Source: Parazoarcus communis SWub3 = DSM 12120 (GTDB taxonomy: Bacteria > Pseudomonadota > Gammaproteobacteria > Burkholderiales > Rhodocyclaceae). From it: DNA of 64,000 nt. The position numbers and the translations under genes were made by a program. The notes under the pieces were generated by a model. That model worked only from the letters and a program-made list of their open reading frames with translations. It searched no databases and was not told where the DNA came from. Location of the stretch: assembly GCF_003226565.1 (NCBI RefSeq), contig NZ_QKOE01000003.1, positions 248,001 through 312,000 on the forward strand, written 5' to 3'. Position 1 is the stretch's first letter; the number at the start of each line of letters is the position of its first letter. Shown here piece after piece: positions 41,390 to 49,539 of the stretch.

Positions 41390-42157
41390 ATGCACGTCAT
41401 GCTCCAGACCGGCCAGCAGACCGCCGCCCGCCCCGGGCGCAATCTCCACGTCGGCCTCGCCACCTGCGAGACCGAAATCCTCGAAGCACAGAAGCTGCGC
41501 TATCGCGTGTTTGCCGAAGAGATGGGCGCCCGCCTCTCCACTCGTGTGCCCGGCGTCGATCGCGACATCTACGACCCCTACTGCGAACACCTGATCGTCC
41601 GCGACGAGGATGCCGGCCGTATCGTCGGCACCTACCGCATCCTGTCGCCTTCAGCCGCACGAAAGGTGGGCGGCTATTACTCGGAAAACGAGTTCGACCT
41701 CACCCGCCTTCATCACCTGCGCAACCAGATCGTCGAGATCGGCCGTTCCTGCATCGATGCCGAGTACCGCAGCGGGGCAGTCATCGCCCTGCTGTGGTCA
41801 GGCCTGGCCCGCTACATGATGGAGAACGGCTACGACTACCTGATCGGCTGCGCCTCGATCAGCATGGGCGACGGCGGCCACACTGCAGCCAGCTTGTATA
41901 ATCAGCTCAAGGACTCGCATCTGGCGCCGCTGGAATACCATATGTTCCCGCGCTGCCCGCTACCGCTGGACAACCTGCGCCAGGATCTGGCCGCCGAAAC
42001 CCCGCCGCTGATCAAGGGTTATCTGCGCGCAGGTGCCTGGATCTGCGGCGAACCGGCGTGGGATCCCGATTTCAACACCGCCGATCTGCCCATCCTGCTG
42101 CCGATGAGCAAGGTTTCGGACAAATACGCCAAACATTTTCTGGGACGCAAGGACTGA
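41390..42157 (+). CDS. olsB: L-ornithine N-alpha-acyltransferase (ornithine lipid synthesis)
   Basis: OlsB transfers a 3-hydroxyacyl chain from acyl carrier protein to ornithine, making lyso-ornithine lipid. The 255-residue GNAT-like enzyme shows EILEAQKLRYRVFAEEMGARL, DPYCEHLIVRDEDAGRIVGTYRIL, VEIGRSCIDAEYRSGAVIALLWSGLARYM and GCASISMGDGG, the OlsB/hemolysin acyltransferase signature. AAGGA precedes ATG 41390 at a good distance. An ATG three codons on is an alternative. The next gene encodes the second step, OlsA, so the pair makes phosphorus-free ornithine lipids, which many bacteria raise under phosphate limitation. Confidence 0.92.
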   Translation: MHVMLQTGQQTAARPGRNLHVGLATCETEILEAQKLRYRVFAEEMGARLSTRVPGVDRDIYDPYCEHLIVRDEDAGRIVGTYRILSPSAARKVGGYYSENEFDLTRLHHLRNQIVEIGRSCIDAEYRSGAVIALLWSGLARYMMENGYDYLIGCASISMGDGGHTAASLYNQLKDSHLAPLEYHMFPRCPLPLDNLRQDLAAETPPLIKGYLRAGAWICGEPAWDPDFNTADLPILLPMSKVSDKYAKHFLGRKD

Positions 42158-42216
42158 ATACCATCATCACTTCCGCGCCGCGCAGCCCCGCGGCCTCCGA
42201 CGCCAGCCCCGCCCTG

Positions 42217-42996
42217 TTGCGCGGCTGGCGTTTCTTGCGCGTCGCCGTCCACATCCTGCAGGGCGTGCTGACGGTGATCCTGCTCTACCCCTTCGTCGCA
42301 CCGGCACGCCGCCTGAGTCTGCGCCAGCGCTGGTCTCGCCAACTGCTCGCCATCGTCGGCATGCAGATCGAGGCCGGGGGGCACGCAGTCTCACCTGGCT
42401 GCCTTCTGGTCGCGAACCATGTCTCCTGGCTGGATATCTTCGTGATCAACGCACTCGCGCCCACCGCCTTCATCTCCAAGGCCGAAGTCCGGCAATGGCC
42501 GGTCATAGGCTGGCTGGCGGCAAAGAACGAAACCGTGTTCCTGCGCCGCGGCAGCCGGGGGCACGCCCGCATCGTCAATGCCGAGATTGCCGGCCTGCTC
42601 GACGCCGGACGCAACGTCGGCGTGTTTCCGGAAGGCACCACCACTGACGGCAGCCATGTACTGGCCTTTCATGCTGCCCTGCTGCAACCCGCGATCGAGG
42701 CAGCCCACCCGCTGCAGGCGCTTGCCATCAGCTATCACCAGACCGACGGCTCACCCAGCCGCGCCCCGGCCTACGATGGCGACATCAGCCTGGGAGAATG
42801 CCTGTCCAACGTCATCGCTCACCGCCGCCTGATCGCCCGGGTCAGTGCAGCTGCGCCGCTGGCCACCACCGACGGCGTGCATCGACGCGAACTCGCCCGC
42901 CAACTGCACGAATCCATCGTGCACCGCATCGGCTGCGCATCAGCACATCCGGCACCTCAGCCCGAGCCCATGCGCGAGGCGGAACCGAGCTACTGA
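42217..42996 (+). CDS. olsA: 1-acyl-glycerol-3-phosphate/lyso-ornithine lipid acyltransferase
   Basis: A PlsC-family acyltransferase of about 259 residues. The catalytic HxxxxD is in ANHVSWLDIFV, and the phosphate or headgroup-binding motif in FPEGTTTDGSHVLAFHAAL. A hydrophobic segment near the N-terminus (AVHILQGVLTVILLYPFV) anchors it to the membrane. OlsA acylates lyso-ornithine lipid; many homologues also acylate lysophosphatidate. The start is uncertain: no ATG lies between an unlikely one at 42058, deep inside olsB, and the conserved region. I give TTG 42217, and a CTG at 42154 overlapping the olsB stop is another choice. Confidence 0.87.
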   Translation: MRGWRFLRVAVHILQGVLTVILLYPFVAPARRLSLRQRWSRQLLAIVGMQIEAGGHAVSPGCLLVANHVSWLDIFVINALAPTAFISKAEVRQWPVIGWLAAKNETVFLRRGSRGHARIVNAEIAGLLDAGRNVGVFPEGTTTDGSHVLAFHAALLQPAIEAAHPLQALAISYHQTDGSPSRAPAYDGDISLGECLSNVIAHRRLIARVSAAAPLATTDGVHRRELARQLHESIVHRIGCASAHPAPQPEPMREAEPSY

Positions 42997-43005
42997 AGAG
43001 GCCGT

Positions 43006-43803
43006 TCAGCCCTCCACCTGGAAGACCTCGCCGTCATCAAGGCGGACCGCAGTCAGCTTACCGCCCCAGACGCAGCCCGAATCCAGCGCGATCAAACCCT
43101 CGCTGCGATAGAAGCCCAGTGCCGACCAGTGCCCACAGACAATGGTGTGCGTGCGATTGAAACGATCCGGTACCGCAAACCACGGCAACATACCGCGCGG
43201 CGCCTTGTGTGGCGGCCCTTTTGCGCGCATCGCCATGCGCCCGTCACGCGTGCAGAAGCGCATCCGGGTCAATGCATTGACGATCACACGCAAGCGGTCC
43301 CAGCCCTGCAGGTCTTCACGCCACTGATCCGGATGATCACCGGCCAGATGCAGAAGGAACTTGCGCGCATCCGGCCCGACCAGCGCCGCACTGACCTCAG
43401 CGGCCAGTTCGACCGCCTTGCTCACCGTCCAGCCTGGCAGCAGGCCGGCATGCACCAGCACATGATCGCCCTCGACATGAATGAGCGGGCGCCGCGCCAG
43501 CCAGCCGAGCAACTCCTCGCGATCGGGCGCCTCCAGCACCTGGAACAGGGTGTCGTCCTTGTCCCGGCGCTTGAACCCGGCCGCCACCATCAACAGGTAG
43601 AGATCGTGATTACCCAGTACCACGGTCGCCGAATTGCCGAGCGCGCGCAAGGCACGCAGCACCTTCAGCGACTCAGGTCCACGATTGACCAGGTCACCTA
43701 CGACCGACAGGCGGTCTTGCGCGGGATCGAAGGCAATTTTCTCGAGCAGACGCTGCAATGCGTCGTAGCAACCTTGAATATCACCTATTGCATAGTGGGC
43801 CAT
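43006..43803 (-). CDS. apaH: Symmetrical diadenosine tetraphosphatase
   Basis: ApaH hydrolyses Ap4A to two ADP and also removes nucleoside-tetraphosphate caps from RNA. The 265-residue protein has the calcineurin-type metal motifs GDIQGCYDALQRLL, VGDLVNRGPESLKVL and VLGNHDLYLL, then HAGLLPGWT and IVCGHWSALG. It is a single gene, convergent with olsA. A perfect AACTCGCGAGTT palindrome at 43830-43841 lies about 27 nt before the start and could be part of its promoter or an operator. Confidence 0.96.
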   Translation of the reverse strand: MAHYAIGDIQGCYDALQRLLEKIAFDPAQDRLSVVGDLVNRGPESLKVLRALRALGNSATVVLGNHDLYLLMVAAGFKRRDKDDTLFQVLEAPDREELLGWLARRPLIHVEGDHVLVHAGLLPGWTVSKAVELAAEVSAALVGPDARKFLLHLAGDHPDQWREDLQGWDRLRVIVNALTRMRFCTRDGRMAMRAKGPPHKAPRGMLPWFAVPDRFNRTHTIVCGHWSALGFYRSEGLIALDSGCVWGGKLTAVRLDDGEVFQVEG

Positions 43804-43910
43804 TGACCGGCATTTGCAAAATTTAGATTAACTCGCGAGTTTAGCCGAGACGGATGACAGAAATGAGACAAGATCTACACGCACCCTGCCCCGGCCGAGC
43901 CGGATCACAC

Positions 43911-44672
43911 TCATGCGCCGCAGTACGGCCTCGCCAGCAACGGTCGCCGGGGCTGGTTCTTGACATGCAGCCGCCACCAGAAACCCAGCAGATTATCGCC
44001 CTGGGAGATCGCCTTGCGCGGCAGCGCCAGCAGATCCTGCCCAGGCCTTGCCGGCGCTCGCATGCAGGTCGTGGCAGTGGCATAGCCAGCCTGGGCAACC
44101 GCATCGATGGTACGCAGATCATGGCTGCCATAGGGATAGCAAAAATGGCGCACCTCAGTCCCCAGGACATCCTCCAGCATGCGCCGCGATCCGCCGACCT
44201 CCGCACGCAAGGTGGCGTCGTCCTGATGGGCGAGCTTCAGATGGCTGAGTGAATGCGAACCGAAGTCGATGCCTTCGCGCTGCAACCCCCTCACCTCAGC
44301 AGCGCTCAACAGCATCGGAGTCTCCCGTCCGTCACGTGCAAACCACTCCGCCCTGCGCCCCAGCAACCCGGCGATCAGATACACCATCGCAGGAAAGCCA
44401 TGACGCTGCAGCACCGGCAAGACATAGCGGCAGAAGCTCTCGTAACCATCATCGAAAGTCAGCACCACGTCACGCGACGAGATCGGCGCCTCGCCACGCA
44501 GACAGGCCAGTGCCTGATCCATCGACAACACCCGGTATCCGCCACTTGCCAACAACGCCATCTGGGTCGCAAAGCGGCGATGGTCGCAATAGGTCGAGCG
44601 ATGGTTTGCAACCCGTGCAAACTCGCCGACCTGGTGATACATCAGGATGTTGATGCCGCCGACCGTCCTCAT
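43911..44672 (-). CDS. Polysaccharide deacetylase family protein
   Basis: A 253-residue NodB-homology enzyme from ATG 44672, which overlaps the upstream glycosyltransferase stop by 4 nt. The metal-binding motifs are VLTFDDGYESF (catalytic and metal Asp) and FGSHSLSHLKL (two His), plus FCYPYGSHD. Such enzymes remove N- or O-acetyl groups from sugars. As the last gene of the surface-glycan operon it probably trims a sugar of the LPS core or O-antigen intermediate. No signal peptide is evident, so action on a cytoplasmic lipid-linked intermediate is plausible. Confidence 0.88.
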   Translation of the reverse strand: MRTVGGINILMYHQVGEFARVANHRSTYCDHRRFATQMALLASGGYRVLSMDQALACLRGEAPISSRDVVLTFDDGYESFCRYVLPVLQRHGFPAMVYLIAGLLGRRAEWFARDGRETPMLLSAAEVRGLQREGIDFGSHSLSHLKLAHQDDATLRAEVGGSRRMLEDVLGTEVRHFCYPYGSHDLRTIDAVAQAGYATATTCMRAPARPGQDLLALPRKAISQGDNLLGFWWRLHVKNQPRRPLLARPYCGA

Positions 44673-45739
44673 CCGCCTCCAGCCAGCCCCGCATACAGAC
44701 TGCAATATCGCTCGATGACGACCGCTTCGGCAAACTCCTCGTCTATCCGCTTGCGCCCCTTGTCGCTTAGGTTGGCCTGCAAGGACGAGTCGCTCAACAC
44801 TGCCTCAATACCGCGCGCCAGTGCCTGTGCGTCGTCACAAGGCACCACCCAGGCATCCTCACCATGACGCGCAATCTCTCGAGCACCGCGGAACGCGGTG
44901 GTTACCAGTGGACGGCCATGACTCCAGGCCTCGAGGATGACGTTACCCAGCGTCTCTTCATCACGCGACGGAAACACCACCACGTCAGCGGCATCGAACC
45001 AACCCGCCGGCTCGTGCTGCCAGCCTGCCCACACAATGCGTTGATCAACGCCAAGCTGACGCGCCTGCGCTTGCAACTGTGGCAGCAGCTCGCCATCACC
45101 CAGCATCACCAGACGGAGACGACGCCCCGCAAACGTCTCCGGCAGACGCGAGAACGCGTCCACCAGATGGCACTGGCCCTTGACCTCGGTCATCCTGCCC
45201 GCAGTCATCAGCATGCATTCGTCGTCGGCGATACCCGCACTGCGGCGCAAGGCCCGCCTTGCCTCATCGCTCAAGGCTTGCACTGGCTCGGCGAAATTGG
45301 TGATGTGAAACACCCTTGACGCAGGCAAGCCCCCCTTCACCATCCAGTCGCACAGACCAAGGGTATTGCCGATCCAGGCATGGGCGTGACGCAAGGGTTC
45401 GAGCCGGTAATAGCCTCCCAGGCGAGCGACATGCACCTTGCCCCGCCCCGGGCGAACGTGAGTCAGACGAGTGGCCCGCCCCATGTAAGTCTGCACCACC
45501 TCTGCATCGCTGCGCGCGATGACGCTCGCGACCTCGACCCGCGACAACGGATCCCATACCGTCCGCAAGGGCAGCTCATAGAATGGAATGCCCGCAAGAT
45601 GACGTCTGGCCAGTGCGGAGTCACGACGGACCACCGCCTCCACCCGTTGCGAGCGCCGCTGCATCGCATTGAGGAAACGGACGAACCAGCGCTCGGCGCC
45701 GCCCATCTCCTTGCTGCCGATCAGGTGCAGGGTCTTCAT
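44669..45739 (-). CDS. Glycosyltransferase family 4
   Basis: A GT-B fold protein of 356 residues. The N-domain begins KTLHLIGSKEMGGAERWFVRFL, with the GGAE motif that contacts the nucleotide sugar. The C-domain has LMTAGRMTEVKGQCHLVDAF and the retaining-enzyme motif EETLGNVILEAWSHGRPLV (E-x7-E). Cytoplasmic, retaining sugar transfer from an NDP-sugar to the LPS core or O-chain precursor is expected, but the sugar is unknown. It overlaps both neighbours by 1 to 4 nt. Confidence 0.9.
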   Translation of the reverse strand: MKTLHLIGSKEMGGAERWFVRFLNAMQRRSQRVEAVVRRDSALARRHLAGIPFYELPLRTVWDPLSRVEVASVIARSDAEVVQTYMGRATRLTHVRPGRGKVHVARLGGYYRLEPLRHAHAWIGNTLGLCDWMVKGGLPASRVFHITNFAEPVQALSDEARRALRRSAGIADDECMLMTAGRMTEVKGQCHLVDAFSRLPETFAGRRLRLVMLGDGELLPQLQAQARQLGVDQRIVWAGWQHEPAGWFDAADVVVFPSRDEETLGNVILEAWSHGRPLVTTAFRGAREIARHGEDAWVVPCDDAQALARGIEAVLSDSSLQANLSDKGRKRIDEEFAEAVVIERYCSLYAGLAGGG

Positions 45740-46857
45740 CAGGCCGGCAGGCTGACAGGCAGGGCAAGACCATCCGGCGTCAGCAACTGGCGATACACCG
45801 CAAGATTGCCCTCACACATGGCCTCGATGGAAAACTCCCGCACCATCAGCTCACGCCCGGCGCGCCCCAGTCGCTCGCGCAGCCCGGCATCACCAAGCAG
45901 GCGGATCAACCCCGCCGACAAGGCCGAAACATCCCCCGCGTCGACCAGCAGGCCATTGTGCTCATGACGCACCACCTCGGGAATACCACCTGAACGACAC
46001 GCCAGCAAGGGCACACCGGCAGCTGCGGCCTGCAGCAGCGAAACCCCCAACCCCTCCATGTCCGCCGGGTGCACCACCACATCCAGACAACCCAGACGTG
46101 CGGGCAAATCGTCAACGAAACCCATCAAGTGCACATTATTCGTAAGTCCATGCGCCTCAATCCACTGTCTGATCTCTGCTTCGAGTGGGCCGCGACCAAA
46201 TATCTGCACCTGCAGCCGGGGAAGCGCTGCCAGCACCGTATTCAAAGCACCAATCAGATGCCGATGCCCCTTGCGCCGGATCAGCTGTGCCACCATCCCC
46301 ACCATCGGCGTATCCGCGGCCAGACCATGCGCGGCACGATAGGCCGCCTTGTCGTATTCGCGCAGGAAAGGACTGGCATCAACCGCACTGCGCACACAGC
46401 TGAGTTGGGCAGGGCGCAGGCCAGCCTCGATCAATACAGCGCGGATGCCCTCCGAGATCGCAATCACGTGGTCGTAAAGCGGATACTTGATTCCAGCCAG
46501 CCAGCGTGGCTCGCGATTGTCCACCCGACGCGACAACACGACCGGCACCCGCGCCAGTCTCGCACCGATACCACCCCACAGGTCGGCACCGCGTCGACTA
46601 TGCACATGCACGATGTCGGGCCGATGCTGCGCCACCAGCCTGAGCACCCGCAACGCCAGGCCCGCATCGGCATCACCCGCCATGCGCATCTCGACCACCT
46701 CGCCATGCTGTCGAGCCGGAGCCGCGATCTCTGCCCCGCGCGGACAGGCCAGCAAGTTGTCCACGCCCCGGCGCGACAAGCCCTCCATGATGTGCAACAC
46801 CTGCTTCGCCCCACCGTACAGATGACGACCGGATTCGATATGCAGCACCTTCATCAT
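45739..46857 (-). CDS. Glycosyltransferase family 4
   Basis: A second GT4 protein, 372 residues. It starts MMKVLHIESGRHLYGGAKQVLHIM (GGAKQ motif) and has VGMVAQLIRRKGHRHLIGAL, then VVHPADMEGLGVSLLQAAAAGVPLLACRSGGIPEVV with the EGLGVSLLQA E-x7-type pattern (the second acidic residue is Gln here). N-terminal segments HVHSRRGADLWGG and IAISEGIRAVL are typical of LPS transferases. The Glu-to-Gln change at the second acidic position is unusual but seen in some active members. ATG 46857 overlaps the GT9 stop by 4 nt; ATG 46854 is as good. Confidence 0.89.
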   Translation of the reverse strand: MMKVLHIESGRHLYGGAKQVLHIMEGLSRRGVDNLLACPRGAEIAAPARQHGEVVEMRMAGDADAGLALRVLRLVAQHRPDIVHVHSRRGADLWGGIGARLARVPVVLSRRVDNREPRWLAGIKYPLYDHVIAISEGIRAVLIEAGLRPAQLSCVRSAVDASPFLREYDKAAYRAAHGLAADTPMVGMVAQLIRRKGHRHLIGALNTVLAALPRLQVQIFGRGPLEAEIRQWIEAHGLTNNVHLMGFVDDLPARLGCLDVVVHPADMEGLGVSLLQAAAAGVPLLACRSGGIPEVVRHEHNGLLVDAGDVSALSAGLIRLLGDAGLRERLGRAGRELMVREFSIEAMCEGNLAVYRQLLTPDGLALPVSLPA

Positions 46858-47939
46858 GCACGCTCCCATTGCAGTACCCGCTTCGCCTCATCGACCACCC
46901 GCTCCGGCTCGATCCCGGAGAGGCAAGCAAACACCCCATCGCACGTCGGCTGCCGCCGGCAAGGCGAACACGCCACCCCCAACCAGATCACGCTCGCATT
47001 CGCCCGCCCCACATCCAGATAAGGGCGGGTCGAACCGAACAACGCGACCGTCGGCCGCGCAAAGGCGACGCCCATATGGGTCAGCCCGGTATCGACCCCA
47101 ATCACCAGTCCAGCGTCGGCAACCAGCGCCGCGGCCTCCACCAGCCCGGTTTCTCCAGCAAGACTGAAAGCCACCCCGCTTTCAGCGAGGCGCTCCCCCG
47201 CAGCGCGCTCGGCCGCGCCGCCGAGAATCACCGGCACCAGACGCAACTCATGCCTGACTGCAAGCGCCAGACGCTGCCACGACGCCTCCGGCCAGTGCTT
47301 CTGCGGCCGGGTGGTAAAGGGCGCGAACACCGCATATCCACCTGGCCGCAAGCCCATCCTGTGCAGGCGGTCGCGCACTCGCGCGCGGACATCCGCCTCC
47401 AGGCTCAGACGCGGCAGGAAATCCACATCACTCAAGCCCAGACGCAAGGCCAGATGCCGGTATTCCGAGCTGATCTGCCCAGGCTGGCCACCGGCTGGCA
47501 CGACCTCGGTCATCAGCCAGCGGCTACCCTCACGCGAGGCCAGGCCAATGCGCCGACGCGCACCCGACAGCCAGGTCAACACCCCGCTTTTGAGCAGACT
47601 CTGCAGATCGATCGCGGTGTCGAAGCGATAGGCCTTCAGCTCGCGTGAAAATGCACGCACCCGACCCAGCAATTCTCGGTAGCGTCGCGCCCGCAGCAGG
47701 CCCAGCCACTCCTGCTTAGGCCAGACGATCAAGGCATCGACTGCGGCGCTTCCCCGTAACAAGCCCTCGATACCGGGCTCCACCAGCCAGGCGATGAAGG
47801 CACCGGGGTAGCGGTGACGCAGGGCCTCAGCAAATGGCGATGCGAACACCACATCACCGATCGCTGACGTCCGCACCAGCAGGATGCGTGACATGCCGCC
47901 CGCTGCAGCATCCGTTACCGAGGCCTCAGGCGCATTCAT
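46854..47939 (-). CDS. Glycosyltransferase family 9 (LPS heptosyltransferase type)
   Basis: A 361-residue GT9 protein. The conserved start of the family, SRILLVRTSAIGDVVFASPFAEAL, comes at residue 17, so an alternative start at ATG 47894 is likely as good as 47939. The C-domain has GGYAVFAPFTTRPQKHWPEASWQRLA, VILGGAAERAAGERLAESG and VADAGLVIGVDTGLTHMGVAFARPTVALFGSTRP, with the conserved donor-binding DTGLTH. WaaC/WaaF-type enzymes add L-glycero-D-manno-heptose to the inner core. Which heptose this adds, or whether it moves another sugar, is not clear. The start overlaps the upstream gene end. Confidence 0.92.
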   Translation of the reverse strand: MNAPEASVTDAAAGGMSRILLVRTSAIGDVVFASPFAEALRHRYPGAFIAWLVEPGIEGLLRGSAAVDALIVWPKQEWLGLLRARRYRELLGRVRAFSRELKAYRFDTAIDLQSLLKSGVLTWLSGARRRIGLASREGSRWLMTEVVPAGGQPGQISSEYRHLALRLGLSDVDFLPRLSLEADVRARVRDRLHRMGLRPGGYAVFAPFTTRPQKHWPEASWQRLALAVRHELRLVPVILGGAAERAAGERLAESGVAFSLAGETGLVEAAALVADAGLVIGVDTGLTHMGVAFARPTVALFGSTRPYLDVGRANASVIWLGVACSPCRRQPTCDGVFACLSGIEPERVVDEAKRVLQWERA

Positions 47940-48933
47940 CCAGGTGCTTTCGTATCCGATCGAACATGCGGTGCATGCTCACATCGGCCGATTGCAGGAA
48001 CATGGCCAGCGCGTTGCGCTCAGATGGCAGCCAGTCGTAGTCCTGCGCGTCCGCCACCTGCTCGATGTCGTCGAGGGTCAGCACACGGCGGGAGCTTCCG
48101 AACACATCCTCCAGCAAGCCCGAGATCTTCGGCGTGTTCGACTCCACCGCGACAAAGGGCGTGGCAGTAGCCAGTGCCAGGGTGACCGCATGAAAGCGGC
48201 CGGTACACAGCAGCGCGTGGCCGCCCAGGAAGGGAACGAAATGGCGTCGATGGCGGGTATTGCGCCCGGTCAACAACGCATGCAGCCACTTTCCGTGCCG
48301 ACGCAGATACTCGCGACCTGGCCCATACTCTGCAAGGCGAGGCCGGGCAGCATGGGTCAGCCGGCAATGATGCCAGCCACGCCGCCGCGCCAGACGACGC
48401 AGGCGGTCAGCAAGCGCAGCATTGACCGAATCGGTACACAACACGCCCTGGCGGAACTCAACGTGCGGAACCGCTATCCCGAGGGTCAGATCAGGTACCC
48501 GCTCGGCGGCAAGACCACTCCCCTCGAGCACCACCATCGAGCGGCTCTCGCGCAGATAGATGCCCTGATAGGCCGCCAGTTTGTCGATCACCGCCTGATC
48601 GATCGCATGCAGCGAGGTATTGATCAGGAACGACGGAATACCGGCGACCTGTCGTGCGTGAGCGGCGATTTCGGCCAGATAGTGAGCGCGTGGCCGGCGA
48701 TCACTGTGATGGATCGAGCCCTCGCCATTGACCACCACCCCATCAACGCTACGCAGCACCGCATCAACGCCGGACTGCCCGCGCCAGTCAACACCCATCG
48801 GCCAGAAGAACACCGGCTCGATCGCCCGCTGCCGCAACTGCGCGATCAGGCGCTCCATGACGATCTCGCAACCGTAATGGGACGTGCGGCGGGTGTCGTT
48901 GAATACCGCAACGCGGCGCAGGGGCAAGCTCAT
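47926..48933 (-). CDS. Polysaccharide pyruvyl transferase family protein
   Basis: A 335-residue protein with the PS_pyruv_trans fold: VAVFNDTRRTSHYGCEIVMERLI at the start, VVVNGEGSIHHSDRRPR in the first half, and the family His/Arg segment CTGRFHAVTLALATATPFVAVESNTPKISGLLED. Enzymes of this family (CsaB, WcaK, AmsJ and others) add ketal-linked pyruvate from phosphoenolpyruvate to a sugar, giving the glycan a negative charge. Some members have other activities. It abuts the GT29-type gene with no gap. Confidence 0.88.
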   Translation of the reverse strand: MSLPLRRVAVFNDTRRTSHYGCEIVMERLIAQLRQRAIEPVFFWPMGVDWRGQSGVDAVLRSVDGVVVNGEGSIHHSDRRPRAHYLAEIAAHARQVAGIPSFLINTSLHAIDQAVIDKLAAYQGIYLRESRSMVVLEGSGLAAERVPDLTLGIAVPHVEFRQGVLCTDSVNAALADRLRRLARRRGWHHCRLTHAARPRLAEYGPGREYLRRHGKWLHALLTGRNTRHRRHFVPFLGGHALLCTGRFHAVTLALATATPFVAVESNTPKISGLLEDVFGSSRRVLTLDDIEQVADAQDYDWLPSERNALAMFLQSADVSMHRMFDRIRKHLDECA

Positions 48934-49539
48934 TCAGCGTTCTTCGGCAAGGTTGCGCAGACCGCCTGCGGCGATCATGCGTGCTACGACCGCCTGCTCG
49001 CGCGCGCCATCATGCGCAGTCGAGGACAGGCGCCTGGGTTTAAGCAGTCCCAACAGGCGGCGGTGATAGAAGGTGCCGCTGGCAAAGAAGTCAAAACCGG
49101 CAAACGCCAGATCCGCACAACGACAATGGCGATACAGGAAGCTGAGTGTGATCAGCCCGGTGGACGGACGTGCCGGCGCGCAGGCCCGGCTCAGCTCGTC
49201 CCAGATCGACACCGGATGCAACAGCAGGCGATCGCCCAAGGCGGTCAGATCCGGCATCTGCTCGCGCTTGGGCGTCGCCCACACCACCCACTCAGGGGCA
49301 AAAGCGGTTTCGATCTGCCGTGCATCCAGCTTATCCGTCGAGGTGAACAGCACCGTGCACCGCTGCCCCTGGTGCAGGGGGTCGCGCACACGTCCCAGAT
49401 TCATCCGCACCACCACATCGAAGGCGTCGATACGTGCCCCCAAGCGCTGCCGGAGCAAAGCATCGCTGTTGCCCACCACCACCACCTTGCACCCTGCGAC
49501 CCGCGCCTGCAGCGCGGACATATCCTCACGCCCCACCAT
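48934..49539 (-). CDS. GT29-like (sialyltransferase-fold) glycosyltransferase
   Basis: A 201-residue protein from ATG 49539. The N-terminal part CKVVVVGNSDALLRQRLGARIDAFDVVVRMNLG is a close match to the eukaryotic sialylmotif L (VVGNSxxL ... G-x-x-I-D-x-x-D-x-V-x-R-x-N). The later PSTGLITLSFLYRHCRCADLAFAGFDFFASGTFYHRR follows sialylmotif S, including PSTG and the downstream His. GT29 is mainly a eukaryotic family, though bacterial relatives exist. These may transfer sialic acid or Kdo-like acids. No CMP-sialate synthesis genes are in the window, so the donor is uncertain. It is 10 or so nt into the O-antigen ligase frame (14-nt overlap). Confidence 0.82.
   Translation of the reverse strand: MVGREDMSALQARVAGCKVVVVGNSDALLRQRLGARIDAFDVVVRMNLGRVRDPLHQGQRCTVLFTSTDKLDARQIETAFAPEWVVWATPKREQMPDLTALGDRLLLHPVSIWDELSRACAPARPSTGLITLSFLYRHCRCADLAFAGFDFFASGTFYHRRLLGLLKPRRLSSTAHDGAREQAVVARMIAAGGLRNLAEER

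Noticed and set aside
39346-41901. An 851-codon open frame on the plus strand, antisense to ilvD
   Set aside because: It is the mirror of a well-supported ilvD gene in GC-rich DNA; its translation is rich in Arg, His and Gln, without domains, and crosses the ilvD-olsB promoter gap.
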